Origin: Allomuricauda sp.
Lineage (GTDB): Bacteria > Bacteroidota > Bacteroidia > Flavobacteriales > Flavobacteriaceae
Assembly (NCBI RefSeq): GCF_028280385.1
Contig: NZ_JANQLX010000015.1
Span: 372,001 to 436,000, forward strand
Direction: 5' to 3'
DNA: 64,000 nucleotides
A model generated the notes under the pieces. It saw only the letters and a program-made list of their open reading frames with translations, was not told where the DNA came from and did no database searches. A program made the position numbers and the translations under genes. Positions 44,519-53,677 of this stretch are shown one piece after another; position 1 is the stretch's first letter, and each line of letters starts with the position of its first letter.

Positions 44519-45970
44519 ATGAAAAAGCTTTTATTGCCCATTTTATTCCTTCAGTGCCTTTTTACCACCGCACAAGAATTTGAAACCCATGAGAATGGAC
44601 TGATATATTCCTCGAAGGCGATGACACAATTAAGGAACTTGGTGGATATGGAAAATCAACAGTTCAGGGTATGTGAATTGAACAAAACCTTTTTGTCATT
44701 TGAACAAACCAAGGGGATGGTGTTTGCTTTGGAGGAAGTCAATATCGAAACACTGAAAAGAGATTTGTTGTCGAACATTGGTTTGAAGGAATTCCTGAAA
44801 AAATATCAGGAGTCCAAGAATTATGGGGATAAACTGCTTACGAAAGTAGCTTATAGCAACTATGAAGGGGAAAATATTGTTCGGATAAAGGAACAACCGG
44901 AAGGTTATCAAGTGGATATTTTGGCGGATGATTGGTTGAATTCCAGATATGGTCATTGGGCATGGGATTTTTCAAACCCAAAGTATGTTCGGGTCATCTA
45001 TTTTGCAGAGGATTTTAAAACGAAGCCACTTCCAAACAAATATGGCAGGATGATTCAGTACTCCGAATGCCTCATTGATACCACCAGTCAAATTTTTATG
45101 GCAAATGCATCTACAAGAAGATCGTATTTTCTGCCCGACTCCTTAAAGGTAAAACAGGCAAATTTGCGATCATACATAGAACAAAAGCTAGGGGAAACGG
45201 AACCAGACTTATATTTTGCTCCCGACATGGACGAAGAAGACGCCCAGGCCAGAATTAAATCCTATAGGGAATGGCAAACTGCCAAAGAAGATCTGGTAAA
45301 CAATAAGCTTTCCACGGACACCAAATTTTTGGAACACTTAAACGCGGCCTATCATGAAGCAGTGGAACTCAAAAATTCCAATGAGGAATTGGAGCGCTAC
45401 GTTGCCAAATTTTTATCGCCCAAGCAGGCATTGGTCTTAAAACGTAACCGGATTGTGGTTGGGCAATGCAGTATGGACAATAGTCCGCGAATCCATGCGA
45501 TGAACATTGCCCAATTGGCTGGGGAGGCTGTGGAATGGGATATTTTTCTTAGGGCGCATTTGAATGTTTTAAACGACCGGATGGATAGGGTATCGGACGG
45601 GAGTTGGGCACAAGAAGGCAGAAAAACTTATATCAAGGAGCTGGAAGAGTTGGACATCAATGTGATGGATTTGATTTTTGGCATTGCCCTTCGAAGTCAC
45701 AATGTGGCAGCTGGCCATTACTACGGAACCATATATAGATTGGGCAGGGCCATGGCAGAAAGTAGGGACGTAAAAACATTTGAGTCCGAATTGCCCCATA
45801 TGATCTCCGACTCCAATTTGGATGATTTCAACAGGATGTTGATGTTCTATTTGTATGACAATCTAACCTATAACTTGGACACCTCAGAGGACAAGCTCAC
45901 GCATAAGGAACAAAGAATGGAGGCCATGGCATTGTTGCCAGGGTATTTGCATGGTGCCTTGACCTATTGA
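44519..45970 (+). CDS. Exported protein of unknown function
   Basis: 483 residues. Signal peptide MKKLLLPILFLQCLFTTAQ, then a mixed alpha/beta protein with no recognised domain: residues 20-200 include WAWDFSNPKYVRVIYFAEDF, while 250-483 is largely helical (AAYHEAVELKNSNEELERYV and HAMNIAQLAGEAVEWDIFLR). His-rich region around ALRSHNVAAGHYYGTIYRLG may mark an active or metal site, which is a guess. A weak -7-like TAGTATTG lies 19 bases upstream. Its stop abuts the stop of radA with no gap (TGATCA shared palindrome). Confidence 0.7.
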   Translation: MKKLLLPILFLQCLFTTAQEFETHENGLIYSSKAMTQLRNLVDMENQQFRVCELNKTFLSFEQTKGMVFALEEVNIETLKRDLLSNIGLKEFLKKYQESKNYGDKLLTKVAYSNYEGENIVRIKEQPEGYQVDILADDWLNSRYGHWAWDFSNPKYVRVIYFAEDFKTKPLPNKYGRMIQYSECLIDTTSQIFMANASTRRSYFLPDSLKVKQANLRSYIEQKLGETEPDLYFAPDMDEEDAQARIKSYREWQTAKEDLVNNKLSTDTKFLEHLNAAYHEAVELKNSNEELERYVAKFLSPKQALVLKRNRIVVGQCSMDNSPRIHAMNIAQLAGEAVEWDIFLRAHLNVLNDRMDRVSDGSWAQEGRKTYIKELEELDINVMDLIFGIALRSHNVAAGHYYGTIYRLGRAMAESRDVKTFESELPHMISDSNLDDFNRMLMFYLYDNLTYNLDTSEDKLTHKEQRMEAMALLPGYLHGALTY

Positions 45971-47332
45971 TCACCCAAATAGGAAACTGACCACATCTTC
46001 AATTTTGGAGACCCTTTGGACGGTAATCCCAGTGTTTTTCAGTCCAATTTTATTGCTCTTGGACACAAAAATTGTGGAAAAACCCAATTTTTCGGCCTCA
46101 AGAATCCGTTGGTCCACCCGCTGTACCGGACGTATTTCACCTGCCAAACCCACTTCCGCAGCGAAACAGATCCCTTTTTCAATGGGGATATCCGCATTAC
46201 TGGATAGAATTGCCGCCAACACCGCTAAATCTATGGCGGGATCATCAACGGAAATGCCGCCAGTGATATTTAGGAACACATCTTTTGCGGCCAATTTAAA
46301 ACCAGCTCTTTTTTCCAACACGGCCAACAACATATTAAGGCGTTTGGCATTAAAACCTGTTGCTGAACGCTGTGGCGTGCCATATACGGCAGTGCTGACC
46401 AGGGCTTGGATTTCAATGAGCAAGGGACGCATTCCTTCCACTGTGGCCGCTATGGCAGTACCACTTAAATCCTCCTCGTTTTTGGATATCAGTACTTCGG
46501 AAGGGTTGTTCACTTCCCTGAGGCCGCTGCCTTGCATCTCATAAATCCCCAATTCCGCCGTAGAGCCAAATCTATTTTTAAGGGAGCGTAGGATGCGATA
46601 GACATAATTTCGGTCTCCTTCAAATTGCAGCACGGTATCTACCATGTGCTCCAAAATTTTTGGGCCGGCGATGGTACCATCCTTGGTAATGTGCCCCACA
46701 AGAATAACTGGGGTATTGCTTTCCTTGGCAAACTTGATCAGTTCCGCCGTGCATTCACGAATCTGTGAGATGCTACCGGCAGCAGATTCAATATAATCGG
46801 AATGCAGGGTCTGAATGGAATCAATGACCACCAAATCCGGTTCCAGGGCCCCAATTTGTTGAAAAATGTTCTGGGTTTTTGTTTCGGTGAGCACAAAGCA
46901 ACTTTCGCTGGCAGGATGTATGCGATCTGCCCGCATTTTTATCTGTTTTTGACTCTCCTCACCAGAGACATAGAGTGTTTTGTAATCCAATCTCAGGGCT
47001 ATTTGAAGCAAAAGGGTACTTTTTCCTATCCCTGGTTCTCCTCCTAAAAGAATTAGGGAACCCGGCACAATGCCACCACCCAAGACCCGGTTAAATTCCT
47101 GATCTTTTGAATCCAGCCGCATTTCCCGTTGATTGGAAATTTCGGAAACTTTAAGGGGCTTGGAAACTGCTTTGGAAGGAGATGCATCTGTTTTCCAGCT
47201 GCGTTTTTCTTCTTTCTGGACCACTTCTTCCACAATGGTGTTCCATTGTTTGCAGGAGGTACACTGCCCGATCCATTTTGGATATTGGGCACCGCAGTTT
47301 TGACAAAAGAATGCAGTTTTGGTCTTGGCCAT
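45971..47332 (-). CDS. radA: DNA repair protein RadA (Sms)
   Basis: 453 residues. Branch-migration helicase-like RecA paralogue in recombinational repair. N-terminal zinc finger Cys10, Cys13, Cys24, Cys27; Walker A GGEPGIGKST (97-106); KNRFG motif in SLKNRFGST specific for RadA; C-terminal Lon-protease-like domain (about 290-453, KAGFKLAAKDVFLNITGGIS). Last gene of the minus-strand run panC-panD-flippase-esterase-radA, 102 bases after the esterase-like gene. A weak TATCTTAG just upstream of its ATG may be a separate promoter. Confidence 0.97.
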   Translation of the reverse strand: MAKTKTAFFCQNCGAQYPKWIGQCTSCKQWNTIVEEVVQKEEKRSWKTDASPSKAVSKPLKVSEISNQREMRLDSKDQEFNRVLGGGIVPGSLILLGGEPGIGKSTLLLQIALRLDYKTLYVSGEESQKQIKMRADRIHPASESCFVLTETKTQNIFQQIGALEPDLVVIDSIQTLHSDYIESAAGSISQIRECTAELIKFAKESNTPVILVGHITKDGTIAGPKILEHMVDTVLQFEGDRNYVYRILRSLKNRFGSTAELGIYEMQGSGLREVNNPSEVLISKNEEDLSGTAIAATVEGMRPLLIEIQALVSTAVYGTPQRSATGFNAKRLNMLLAVLEKRAGFKLAAKDVFLNITGGISVDDPAIDLAVLAAILSSNADIPIEKGICFAAEVGLAGEIRPVQRVDQRILEAEKLGFSTIFVSKSNKIGLKNTGITVQRVSKIEDVVSFLFG

Positions 47333-47434
47333 TACCGAATTTGGTTTCGGCTAAGATATTGAATTAGGAGGTTGGATGTTTCGATTGTTCGATTTTTGGA
47401 ATCCAATCATCCGAGTTTCCAACTAGCTAAAAAT

Positions 47435-48577
47435 CTAATACCCAAAATCCGCTTTCAGCGCATCAATTTTGTCCAGGGCCATATCCTTGGTCAAGAAATC
47501 TATTTCTTCCATTTGGAACGCTTTTTCGAAAGTCTTGAAAGCTTTCTTGGGTTCGCCAAGCTCTTCATAGTACTCCCCTTCAAAATAAAAGCCCATCATG
47601 GTTTCAGGATACTGTTTTTTACAGATTTCAGAGAGGGGTTTTAAGGATTCAAAATCATCCTTTTTTAAACAAGCGGCATAGATGGCCATGATATCATTCA
47701 GTTCCACTGGTTTTCTAAAGCCCAATAGGCGCTCGATCATATCGTAACGATCTTCCAAATATTTTATAACCGGTTCATCTGAAGTCAGAATCTCGGCCTT
47801 GTATTCTTTAGGACTAATGGGTCTGAATATCTTGAACACATTGTCAAATGCCTTACTGATTCCGTATGCAGCGATGGAAACATGGTCTGCATTGTCGTAT
47901 TCATCAAAGAAGTAATGGAGCGTTTCCTTATCAATGGATTTGATGGCATTGTTCATTTGGAGTATACGTTGCCGATCTTCCGTGGCCTCCTTTTCCAAAA
48001 CAATATTGTAAAAGATTTCCTGATTCAGATCGGATAGTCTTGAAGGCACCCTACTTTCCATTTCGGTGGCCAAAACGGGAGAGATTGACAAATAGGAATT
48101 GAAAAGAGACTTGTCCTTAAACAAAAAGTAGTTCCCGAAATTGGCGGTTATATCATAGCCAATGAACATTTTAAAAGGGGCAATATTGTAGCTGGTCTCC
48201 AAATATGGGATTAGCTCCGTGCCCAAAAATTCGTAAAAGTTGGCGCCCTTCTCCGTTGGCAGGCCAGAGGTCTGTTCATAATCGCAATCCTCCCATCGTA
48301 TATCGCCTTCAGCTTGGTGTACCCCCACAATAATGGATGCTGGCATTCTTTGGTGTTCGCTATAGAATTTGGCATTGGCCACCACCACATCAAAAAGGTA
48401 CTCCGCATCGAGCACCACGATGAGGGGGTATTTTTTCTCATCCGAATAATCTTCCGGGAAATAATAGGATACATCCCTTCTTTCCTGAAGTTTGAAAGAT
48501 TCGAATATTTCCTTTTTCACCTGTGCCCCGACCGAAAAGCACAGCAGGCCCATTAGGATAAAAAGCCAGTTTTTCAT
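47435..48577 (-). CDS. Esterase D-like alpha/beta-hydrolase, nucleophile replaced by Asp
   Basis: 380 residues. Signal peptide (1-18, ending in SVGAQ). The alpha/beta-hydrolase region (about 20-260) resembles the Fes/esterase D family: YYFPEDYSDEKKYPLIVVLD and the nucleophile-elbow segment MFIGYDITANFGNYF, where the G-x-S-x-G serine is Asp142. Histidine remains at His232 (NADHVSIAAYG). This suggests loss of esterase activity or a changed mechanism. C-terminal part (about 300-380) looks TPR-like helical (EGEYYEELGEPKKAFKTFEK). Operon with the flippase-like gene (27 bases upstream) and radA. Confidence 0.85.
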   Translation of the reverse strand: MKNWLFILMGLLCFSVGAQVKKEIFESFKLQERRDVSYYFPEDYSDEKKYPLIVVLDAEYLFDVVVANAKFYSEHQRMPASIIVGVHQAEGDIRWEDCDYEQTSGLPTEKGANFYEFLGTELIPYLETSYNIAPFKMFIGYDITANFGNYFLFKDKSLFNSYLSISPVLATEMESRVPSRLSDLNQEIFYNIVLEKEATEDRQRILQMNNAIKSIDKETLHYFFDEYDNADHVSIAAYGISKAFDNVFKIFRPISPKEYKAEILTSDEPVIKYLEDRYDMIERLLGFRKPVELNDIMAIYAACLKKDDFESLKPLSEICKKQYPETMMGFYFEGEYYEELGEPKKAFKTFEKAFQMEEIDFLTKDMALDKIDALKADFGY

Positions 48578-48604
48578 TGGTTTGATTTTTTTGATGGTAG
48601 GGGT

Positions 48605-49570
48605 TTACCGATTTCTATTCAATAACGGCAACACGATAAAGGATATTGTACCAAAAACCACCACCATCAAGGTCTGTGCGGTCCACATGATCCAGCCATA
48701 GGCATCACCAGAAGTTTTACTTACTCCATAGACGGATAAAGCAGCTGTGACCACAATGGGAAACAGGCCTAGGCCCCCATTGGTGGTTGCCATGGCAAAG
48801 GCCCCTGCCACAAAGGCCACCAAGAATGCCCCCAGCGGGAGCTCCACGGTTTCGGGAACTGTGAACTTAATGACCCAGAACATGGCAATATAGCACGCCC
48901 AAATAAAGAGCGTGTGAACTATGAACGCCCCTCTTTTTTTCATTTTGAAAATACTGAGTACGCCATCCAAAAGACCGTTTAGGAAGTTCTTTATTTTGAG
49001 GGCGAATTTGGATTCCGATTTTTTAATGACCCGAATCGCAATGACCAAGCCCAGTACTCCGGCCAATAAAAGTCCCAATGAACCGGCCAGTCCAATTCCA
49101 TTTTCTTCCAAAATTCCCAGAATCACATCGGTTTGTACCAAGAGGGCTATGGCGATGATCAGCAATAGCATGATCACATCAATGATCCGTTCGGTGACAA
49201 TGGTGCCAAATCCTTTTTCAAAGGGAACATTTTCGTAGGTGTTCAAAGCGGTCGCCCTTAGAAATTCGCCAGAGCGAAGAATCAAGGTATTGGCGAAGTA
49301 TGCGGTAAGGATGATAAGGACATTATTGAACAGCCTGGGTTTGTAACCCATTGGATTCAACAGATAATTCCAGCGAATTGCCCTGGAGATATGGCTTAAA
49401 ATTCCAATAAAGATGGAAAGAAACACCCAAACAGGATTTGCATTTTTGATGGCATGGAGAATCCTTGTCCTGTCTTCTGGGGTGGTTGAGGAATACGAAT
49501 AAAAAACGAGGGCCAGTCCGATAAGGATCGGAATGGAAATTTTCAGAAATTTTTTAAGGGAAGGGCCCAA
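48605..49570 (-). CDS. LPG-synthase-type membrane protein (flippase-like, UPF0104)
   Basis: 321 residues with eight or nine membrane helices (for example ISIPILIGLALVFYSYSS at the N-terminus, NPVWVFLSIFIGILSHISR, LALVFYS-type repeats) and the family motif ATTNGGLGLFPIVVTAALSV in place of the phospholipid flippase signature. Related to the membrane half of lysylphosphatidylglycerol synthase; it lacks the cytoplasmic GNAT-like catalytic half, so it probably moves a lipid rather than making one. Lies 2 bases downstream of panD, so cotranscribed, although function is unrelated to pantothenate. Confidence 0.9.
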   Translation of the reverse strand: MGPSLKKFLKISIPILIGLALVFYSYSSTTPEDRTRILHAIKNANPVWVFLSIFIGILSHISRAIRWNYLLNPMGYKPRLFNNVLIILTAYFANTLILRSGEFLRATALNTYENVPFEKGFGTIVTERIIDVIMLLLIIAIALLVQTDVILGILEENGIGLAGSLGLLLAGVLGLVIAIRVIKKSESKFALKIKNFLNGLLDGVLSIFKMKKRGAFIVHTLFIWACYIAMFWVIKFTVPETVELPLGAFLVAFVAGAFAMATTNGGLGLFPIVVTAALSVYGVSKTSGDAYGWIMWTAQTLMVVVFGTISFIVLPLLNRNR

Positions 49571-49572
49571 AA

Positions 49573-49923
49573 CTAGTTTAACATGTTGGTTTCCTCATTG
49601 GGGAACACCAAAGACGGATTAAAGGATTTTGCTTCCTCGATATCCATCCAAGCATAGGTGATCAAAATAAGCACATCGCCAACGGCAACTTTTCTTGCAG
49701 CAGCACCGTTTAGCGTAAGTTCCCCAGAGCCTCTTGGTCCGGGAATGGCATAGGTTTCCAATCGCTCACCATTATTATTGTTCACGATCTGCACCTTTTC
49801 ACCCCTGATGATATTGGCAGCATCCATAAGGTCTTCATCAATAGTGATGCTCCCAATATAATTGAGGTCGGCACCGGTGACCTTTACCCTATGGACTTTT
49901 GATTTTACTACTTCAACTTGCAT
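49573..49923 (-). CDS. panD: Aspartate 1-decarboxylase
   Basis: 116 residues, usual length. Makes beta-alanine from aspartate for pantothenate (coenzyme A) synthesis. The self-processing site is Gly24-Ser25 (YIGSITID), which forms the pyruvoyl cofactor; Lys9 and Tyr58 region (ETYAIPG) are conserved. Follows panC by 13 bases and precedes the flippase-like gene by 2, so in the panC-panD operon. Confidence 0.97.
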   Translation of the reverse strand: MQVEVVKSKVHRVKVTGADLNYIGSITIDEDLMDAANIIRGEKVQIVNNNNGERLETYAIPGPRGSGELTLNGAAARKVAVGDVLILITYAWMDIEEAKSFNPSLVFPNEETNMLN

Positions 49924-49936
49924 GGCGCAAAATTAG

Positions 49937-50785
49937 TTAATTCAATCTTAGATTGTCTATTAAGCGGACCCCATCGGCGTAAACGGCAATGAAGGCCCTA
50001 TATTTTTGATTCGCTTGCTTTTTGAGCATTGGTGTCAGGGTACTTTCATCTGTAATTTCAAAATACTCCAACTCAAAGACGCTGTTTTTGGCAAACTCGG
50101 ACTTTACCCAGTCCTTAATTTCCTTAGCACTTTCCGTGCCAAATTTGGATTTGGCAGTCACCAGGGTTGAATGGATAAAACCCGCTTCGTTCCTAGTCGT
50201 TTTGGGGAGGCGTTCATTACGGGAACTCATCGCGAGGCCGTTGGCTTCGCGCTCAATGGGGCACCCAATGATTTCATAGGGGAGCTGTCGCTTTTCAACC
50301 AGTTTTTTGATGATCTGCAATTGCTGGAAATCTTTTTCACCAAAATAGGCCTTGTCCGGATGCACCGTTCTAAGAAAGAGCTCCACAATGGTTCCCACCC
50401 CGTCAAAATGTCCGGTACGGAACTCCCCCTCCATTACCTTGTCCAGTCCATCAAAATCATAGGACTTCGAGTTTACGTTCCCGCTGTAAATTTCATCCGC
50501 TGAGGGTGCAAAAACTACAATGTTGGGGTTTACCTCGTTTAAAAGATCTAGGTCTCGCTGCAAATTTCTGGGATATTTTTCCAGGTCTTCTTTTTGATCA
50601 AACTGGGTGGGGTTCACAAATACACTAACCACCACTATATTGGTTTGGGCAATGGCCTTTTTAACCAAGGACAAATGGCCCTGGTGCAAGGCGCCCATGG
50701 TAGGGACCAGGCCTACGGTACGATTTTTGTTTCTCTCTTTTTGCAAATGGGATTCCAGTTCCCGCTTGCTATAAAATACGTGCAT
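49937..50785 (-). CDS. panC: Pantothenate synthetase
   Basis: 282 residues from ATG 50785. Joins pantoate and beta-alanine using ATP. HxGH-type motif His34 to His37 (PTMGALHQGHLSLV, with Met30), LRTVHPDKAYFGEKDFQQ, and SSRNERL near residue 180. A possible TTG start 12 bases upstream is ignored because ATG 50785 fits the family start HVFYSKRELE and lies about 20 bases after an exact promoter element (50812-50805). First gene of the five-gene minus-strand operon. Confidence 0.96.
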   Translation of the reverse strand: MHVFYSKRELESHLQKERNKNRTVGLVPTMGALHQGHLSLVKKAIAQTNIVVVSVFVNPTQFDQKEDLEKYPRNLQRDLDLLNEVNPNIVVFAPSADEIYSGNVNSKSYDFDGLDKVMEGEFRTGHFDGVGTIVELFLRTVHPDKAYFGEKDFQQLQIIKKLVEKRQLPYEIIGCPIEREANGLAMSSRNERLPKTTRNEAGFIHSTLVTAKSKFGTESAKEIKDWVKSEFAKNSVFELEYFEITDESTLTPMLKKQANQKYRAFIAVYADGVRLIDNLRLN

Positions 50786-50804
50786 AGCGTGACTCAAAAG
50801 CGTG

Positions 50805-50812
50805 CAAAAATA
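50805..50812 (-). promoter_or_regulatory. Promoter element of panC operon
   Basis: Minus-strand TATTTTTG, exact TAnnTTTG, 19 bases before the panC ATG. Faces the divergent promoter at 50844, 31 bases away. Confidence 0.6.
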
Positions 50813-50822
50813 CTATAAATAC

Positions 50823-50834
50823 TGCTAATCAGCA
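50823..50834. promoter_or_regulatory. Palindrome between panC and the GT5-like gene promoters
   Basis: TGCT-AATC-AGCA, 4-bp perfect arms, centred between the two divergent -7 elements (50805-50812 and 50844-50851). Position suits a shared operator, but arms are short and chance is possible. Confidence 0.3.
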
Positions 50835-50843
50835 TAATTTTTG

Positions 50844-50851
50844 TACTTTTG
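50844..50851 (+). promoter_or_regulatory. Promoter element of the GT5-like gene
   Basis: TACTTTTG, exact TAnnTTTG, predicting a start near 50856-50858 and a leader of about 30 bases to ATG 50888. No -33 TTTG is apparent. This placement excludes the in-frame start at 50849. Confidence 0.55.
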
Positions 50852-50887
50852 CGCCTACGTTTTTCCGATAAGCAAAAGAAAGTGTTT

Positions 50888-51697
50888 ATGAATGGTAAAA
50901 AGATATTGTTTGTATCTTCTGAATTAGTGCCCTACCTCCCAGAGAATCCAGTTTCCTTAATGTCGTACGAAGCACCCAGGATGGTCAACAGCAATGGTGG
51001 TCAAATTCGAATTTTTATGCCCAGATATGGGAATATCAACGAGAGAAGGCACCAATTGCATGAGGTTATCCGCCTATCGGGCATGAACCTGGTCATCAAT
51101 GATATGGATATGCCCTTGATCATTAAAGTGGCTTCCATACCCAGGGAAAGGATTCAGGTATATTTCATAGATAACGATGAATATTTCAAGAGGAAGGCCA
51201 CTTTTGCAGATACGGAGGGCAAGCTTTTTCCCGATAACGATGAGCGTGCCATTTTCTTTGCCAAAGGGGTGGTGGAGACCGTTAAGAAATTGAACTGGTC
51301 CCCCGATATTATCCATGTACATGGTTGGATGGCCTCATTGTTGCCGCTTTACCTTCGTGAGTACTATGCGGATGAACCCTTGTTTGCCGACAGTAAAATA
51401 GTTACCTCAGTATACGACCGTGGCTACGAAGGGGAGTTGGACAATGAGATGATCAACAAAATAGCGTTTGACGGTATTGAAAAAGAGCAAATTGCCTCAC
51501 TTTCAGTACCTGACTATAATAATTTGTTAAAAGTTGCAGTGGATTATTCCGATGCGATTATTTTAGCCTCGGAAGAGGTGTCGGAGGACTTAAAAAGTCA
51601 TATTGAAAATCTTTCCAAACCTGTATTGCCCTTTGTTTCCCTACAAGAAGCGGAAGAGGCATACACCAATTTCTATAAGACAGAAGTTTTAAAATAA
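50888..51697 (+). CDS. Half-length glycogen/starch synthase-like protein (GT5 N-terminal domain only)
   Basis: 269 residues from ATG 50888. It matches only the N-terminal Rossmann domain of GT5 glycogen synthase ([34 protein letters not shown] corresponds to the HxHDW-type segment). The C-terminal nucleotide-sugar domain is absent, and the N-terminal KxGGL substrate loop is replaced ([20 protein letters not shown]). It is therefore unlikely to transfer glucose. Such half proteins stand beside panC, DUF4270 and glmS in flavobacterial genomes, which suggests a conserved but non-canonical role. The DUF4270 gene follows by 5 bases. Confidence 0.85.
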   Translation: MNGKKILFVSSELVPYLPENPVSLMSYEAPRMVNSNGGQIRIFMPRYGNINERRHQLHEVIRLSGMNLVINDMDMPLIIKVASIPRERIQVYFIDNDEYFKRKATFADTEGKLFPDNDERAIFFAKGVVETVKKLNWSPDIIHVHGWMASLLPLYLREYYADEPLFADSKIVTSVYDRGYEGELDNEMINKIAFDGIEKEQIASLSVPDYNNLLKVAVDYSDAIILASEEVSEDLKSHIENLSKPVLPFVSLQEAEEAYTNFYKTEVLK

Positions 51698-51702
51698 ATT
51701 GC

Positions 51703-53565
51703 ATGAAATTTTTTGGGATTCTTAGGGTTTCAGCCTTGGTTGGAACTTTGTTTCTAATTACAACATCCTGCGAGGAAGAGCTGGGTACCATTGGAGAGGG
51801 AGTGATCGCTGGAGAACCCTTTAACACTGGAAAGGCCGAATATGATGTTTTTGCCTTTAACAAAGGTGTGGAGGCCGTGCAGACCAACAAACTTCCTTTA
51901 TACCAACTCGGAACTTTTAACGATGCCGTCTATGGCAAACGACGGGCCAGCATTGTTTCCCAGGTATGGCTACCCAATGGGGGTCAGGGAAACCCAACTT
52001 TTGGAGAATCTTCACAGGAAACGGAGGACAATGCCGATAATGATGAATCCGATAATACCATCCCAGAGAATGAAACAGTAACCGAAGTTTGGTTGAGCAT
52101 CCCTTTCCAAAGGCCACCCAGTTCATTACAGGACAGTGACGGTGACGGGGTAGAGGATTTTTTTGAAGATGGAGATGATGTTACAGACCCGAATTCAGAT
52201 TGGGACGGCGACGGCGTAACGGACAACGAAGAACGAGTGTTGGGCTCAGACCCCTTTAATGCTGATGAGGATGGAACCGGAGAGGACTTTGTGGCCAATA
52301 CATTTCCAAATCGCTTTGATCTGGACAGTATTTTTGGCGACAGGACAGCACCATTTGATTTAAGGGTCGTTCGTTCTACCTATTTTTTAAGGGATTTGGA
52401 CCCCAACAGTAACTTTGAGGAGGCCCAAATGTATTTTTCAAACCAGGATTTTACATCTTTTACTTCAAATGTGTTCTTCGATTCCGAGGGCAACACTGAG
52501 GAGGACCCCATAATTATTAATGAATACGAAACAGTTGTATTTGAGGCGGAGGAAGACGACCCAGAGACTGATATTGACGAGACCACCCAGGTTAGTGAAA
52601 GGATTCCACCAGGAATCAGGATTCCGCTTCGCCCAGAGTTTTTTCAGGAAATTTTGGACAAGGAAGGGGATTCCGAATTGCTGAGCCAATCCAACTTTGC
52701 CGATTATTTTAGGGGCATACAGATAACAGGGGATTCCACAACGGATGAAGACCTATTGTTCTTATTGGACCTTACCCAGGCCGAAATCATAGTTACCTAC
52801 GAGTTTCAAGATTACAACTCTACCGATGAAGAGGTGCAGACCGTGGAACGGGACTTTGTTTTGAACCTTCTTGTGAACAGTAATGGTACAATTTTGGGAA
52901 ATGCGGTGAACATTTTTGAAGATGATATGTTCCCTCCCGAGATTGTCAGTGCTTTGGACAATGGGGAAAATGCTTCCAGAATTTATGCCAAGGGAGGAAC
53001 AGGGACTTTTACAGAGATCCGTCTTTTTGAGGAAACCATAAATGGCGGAGCCGACTTTATCAATCAGATCAGGCAAAATAATTGGATTATCAACGAGGCA
53101 AATATTGTCTTCCATGTAGATCAACAAGCTTTTAACACGGGGATGGGTACTGTTGCAGAACCTCCACGACTTTATTTGTACAACGCGGAGACCAATCAGC
53201 CCATATATAATGTGTCCATAGAAAACAGTGTCACCAACGAACCCTTGGGGCTCTTTTTGGACTTTGATGGAATTCTCCAGAAGGACAATGGCCAGGGAAC
53301 CGAATACAAGTTTAGGATCACTGACCACATCAATAATATTGTGGTAAGGGATTCCACCAACGCCCGCTTGGCACTCACCCTGACCTCCAATATTGGGATT
53401 ATTGCGGTTTCCGAGTCCATGGGAACGGCTGATGATGTGATTGATTTGCCAATTATGGCGGCCATCAACCCCTTGGGCACCGTATTGTATGGCAGTGGTA
53501 ATCTTGAGGAAGCAGAAATGGACAAAAAGCTTAAGCTCGAGATTTACTACACCGAGGCCAATTAG
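51703..53565 (+). CDS. DUF4270 lipoprotein with calcium-type Asp-rich repeats
   Basis: 620 residues. Lipobox TTSC (Cys24). DUF4270 spans most of the chain (start [20 protein letters not shown], end [20 protein letters not shown]). Residues about 140-200 hold an insert with [20 protein letters not shown] and [20 protein letters not shown], thrombospondin type 3-like calcium loops. Surface or outer-membrane lipoprotein family of Bacteroidota, function unknown. It lies in a conserved order panC (divergent), GT5-like gene, DUF4270, glmS. About 113 bases separate it from glmS, which has its own promoter. Confidence 0.88.
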   Translation: MKFFGILRVSALVGTLFLITTSCEEELGTIGEGVIAGEPFNTGKAEYDVFAFNKGVEAVQTNKLPLYQLGTFNDAVYGKRRASIVSQVWLPNGGQGNPTFGESSQETEDNADNDESDNTIPENETVTEVWLSIPFQRPPSSLQDSDGDGVEDFFEDGDDVTDPNSDWDGDGVTDNEERVLGSDPFNADEDGTGEDFVANTFPNRFDLDSIFGDRTAPFDLRVVRSTYFLRDLDPNSNFEEAQMYFSNQDFTSFTSNVFFDSEGNTEEDPIIINEYETVVFEAEEDDPETDIDETTQVSERIPPGIRIPLRPEFFQEILDKEGDSELLSQSNFADYFRGIQITGDSTTDEDLLFLLDLTQAEIIVTYEFQDYNSTDEEVQTVERDFVLNLLVNSNGTILGNAVNIFEDDMFPPEIVSALDNGENASRIYAKGGTGTFTEIRLFEETINGGADFINQIRQNNWIINEANIVFHVDQQAFNTGMGTVAEPPRLYLYNAETNQPIYNVSIENSVTNEPLGLFLDFDGILQKDNGQGTEYKFRITDHINNIVVRDSTNARLALTLTSNIGIIAVSESMGTADDVIDLPIMAAINPLGTVLYGSGNLEEAEMDKKLKLEIYYTEAN

Positions 53566-53630
53566 GAATACCATTCATAGACTTTTTTCGTTTTATGACT
53601 TAGTGAGGGTCTTTTTTCCGATATAGGATC

Positions 53631-53638
53631 TAAATTTG
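53631..53638 (+). promoter_or_regulatory. Promoter element of glmS
   Basis: TAAATTTG, exact TAnnTTTG, with T-rich TTTTTTCC about 17 bases upstream. Start expected near 53643-53645, giving a leader of about 33 bases. No glmS ribozyme-like structure is possible in so short a leader. Confidence 0.6.
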
Positions 53639-53677
53639 CCATCAAAATCGTACATCAACTAATTAAAATCCAATCTT

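Noticed and set aside
50849..50887. Earlier start of the GT5-like gene
   Set aside because: It falls on the last bases of the exact promoter element; the ATG at 50888 fits the fold start.
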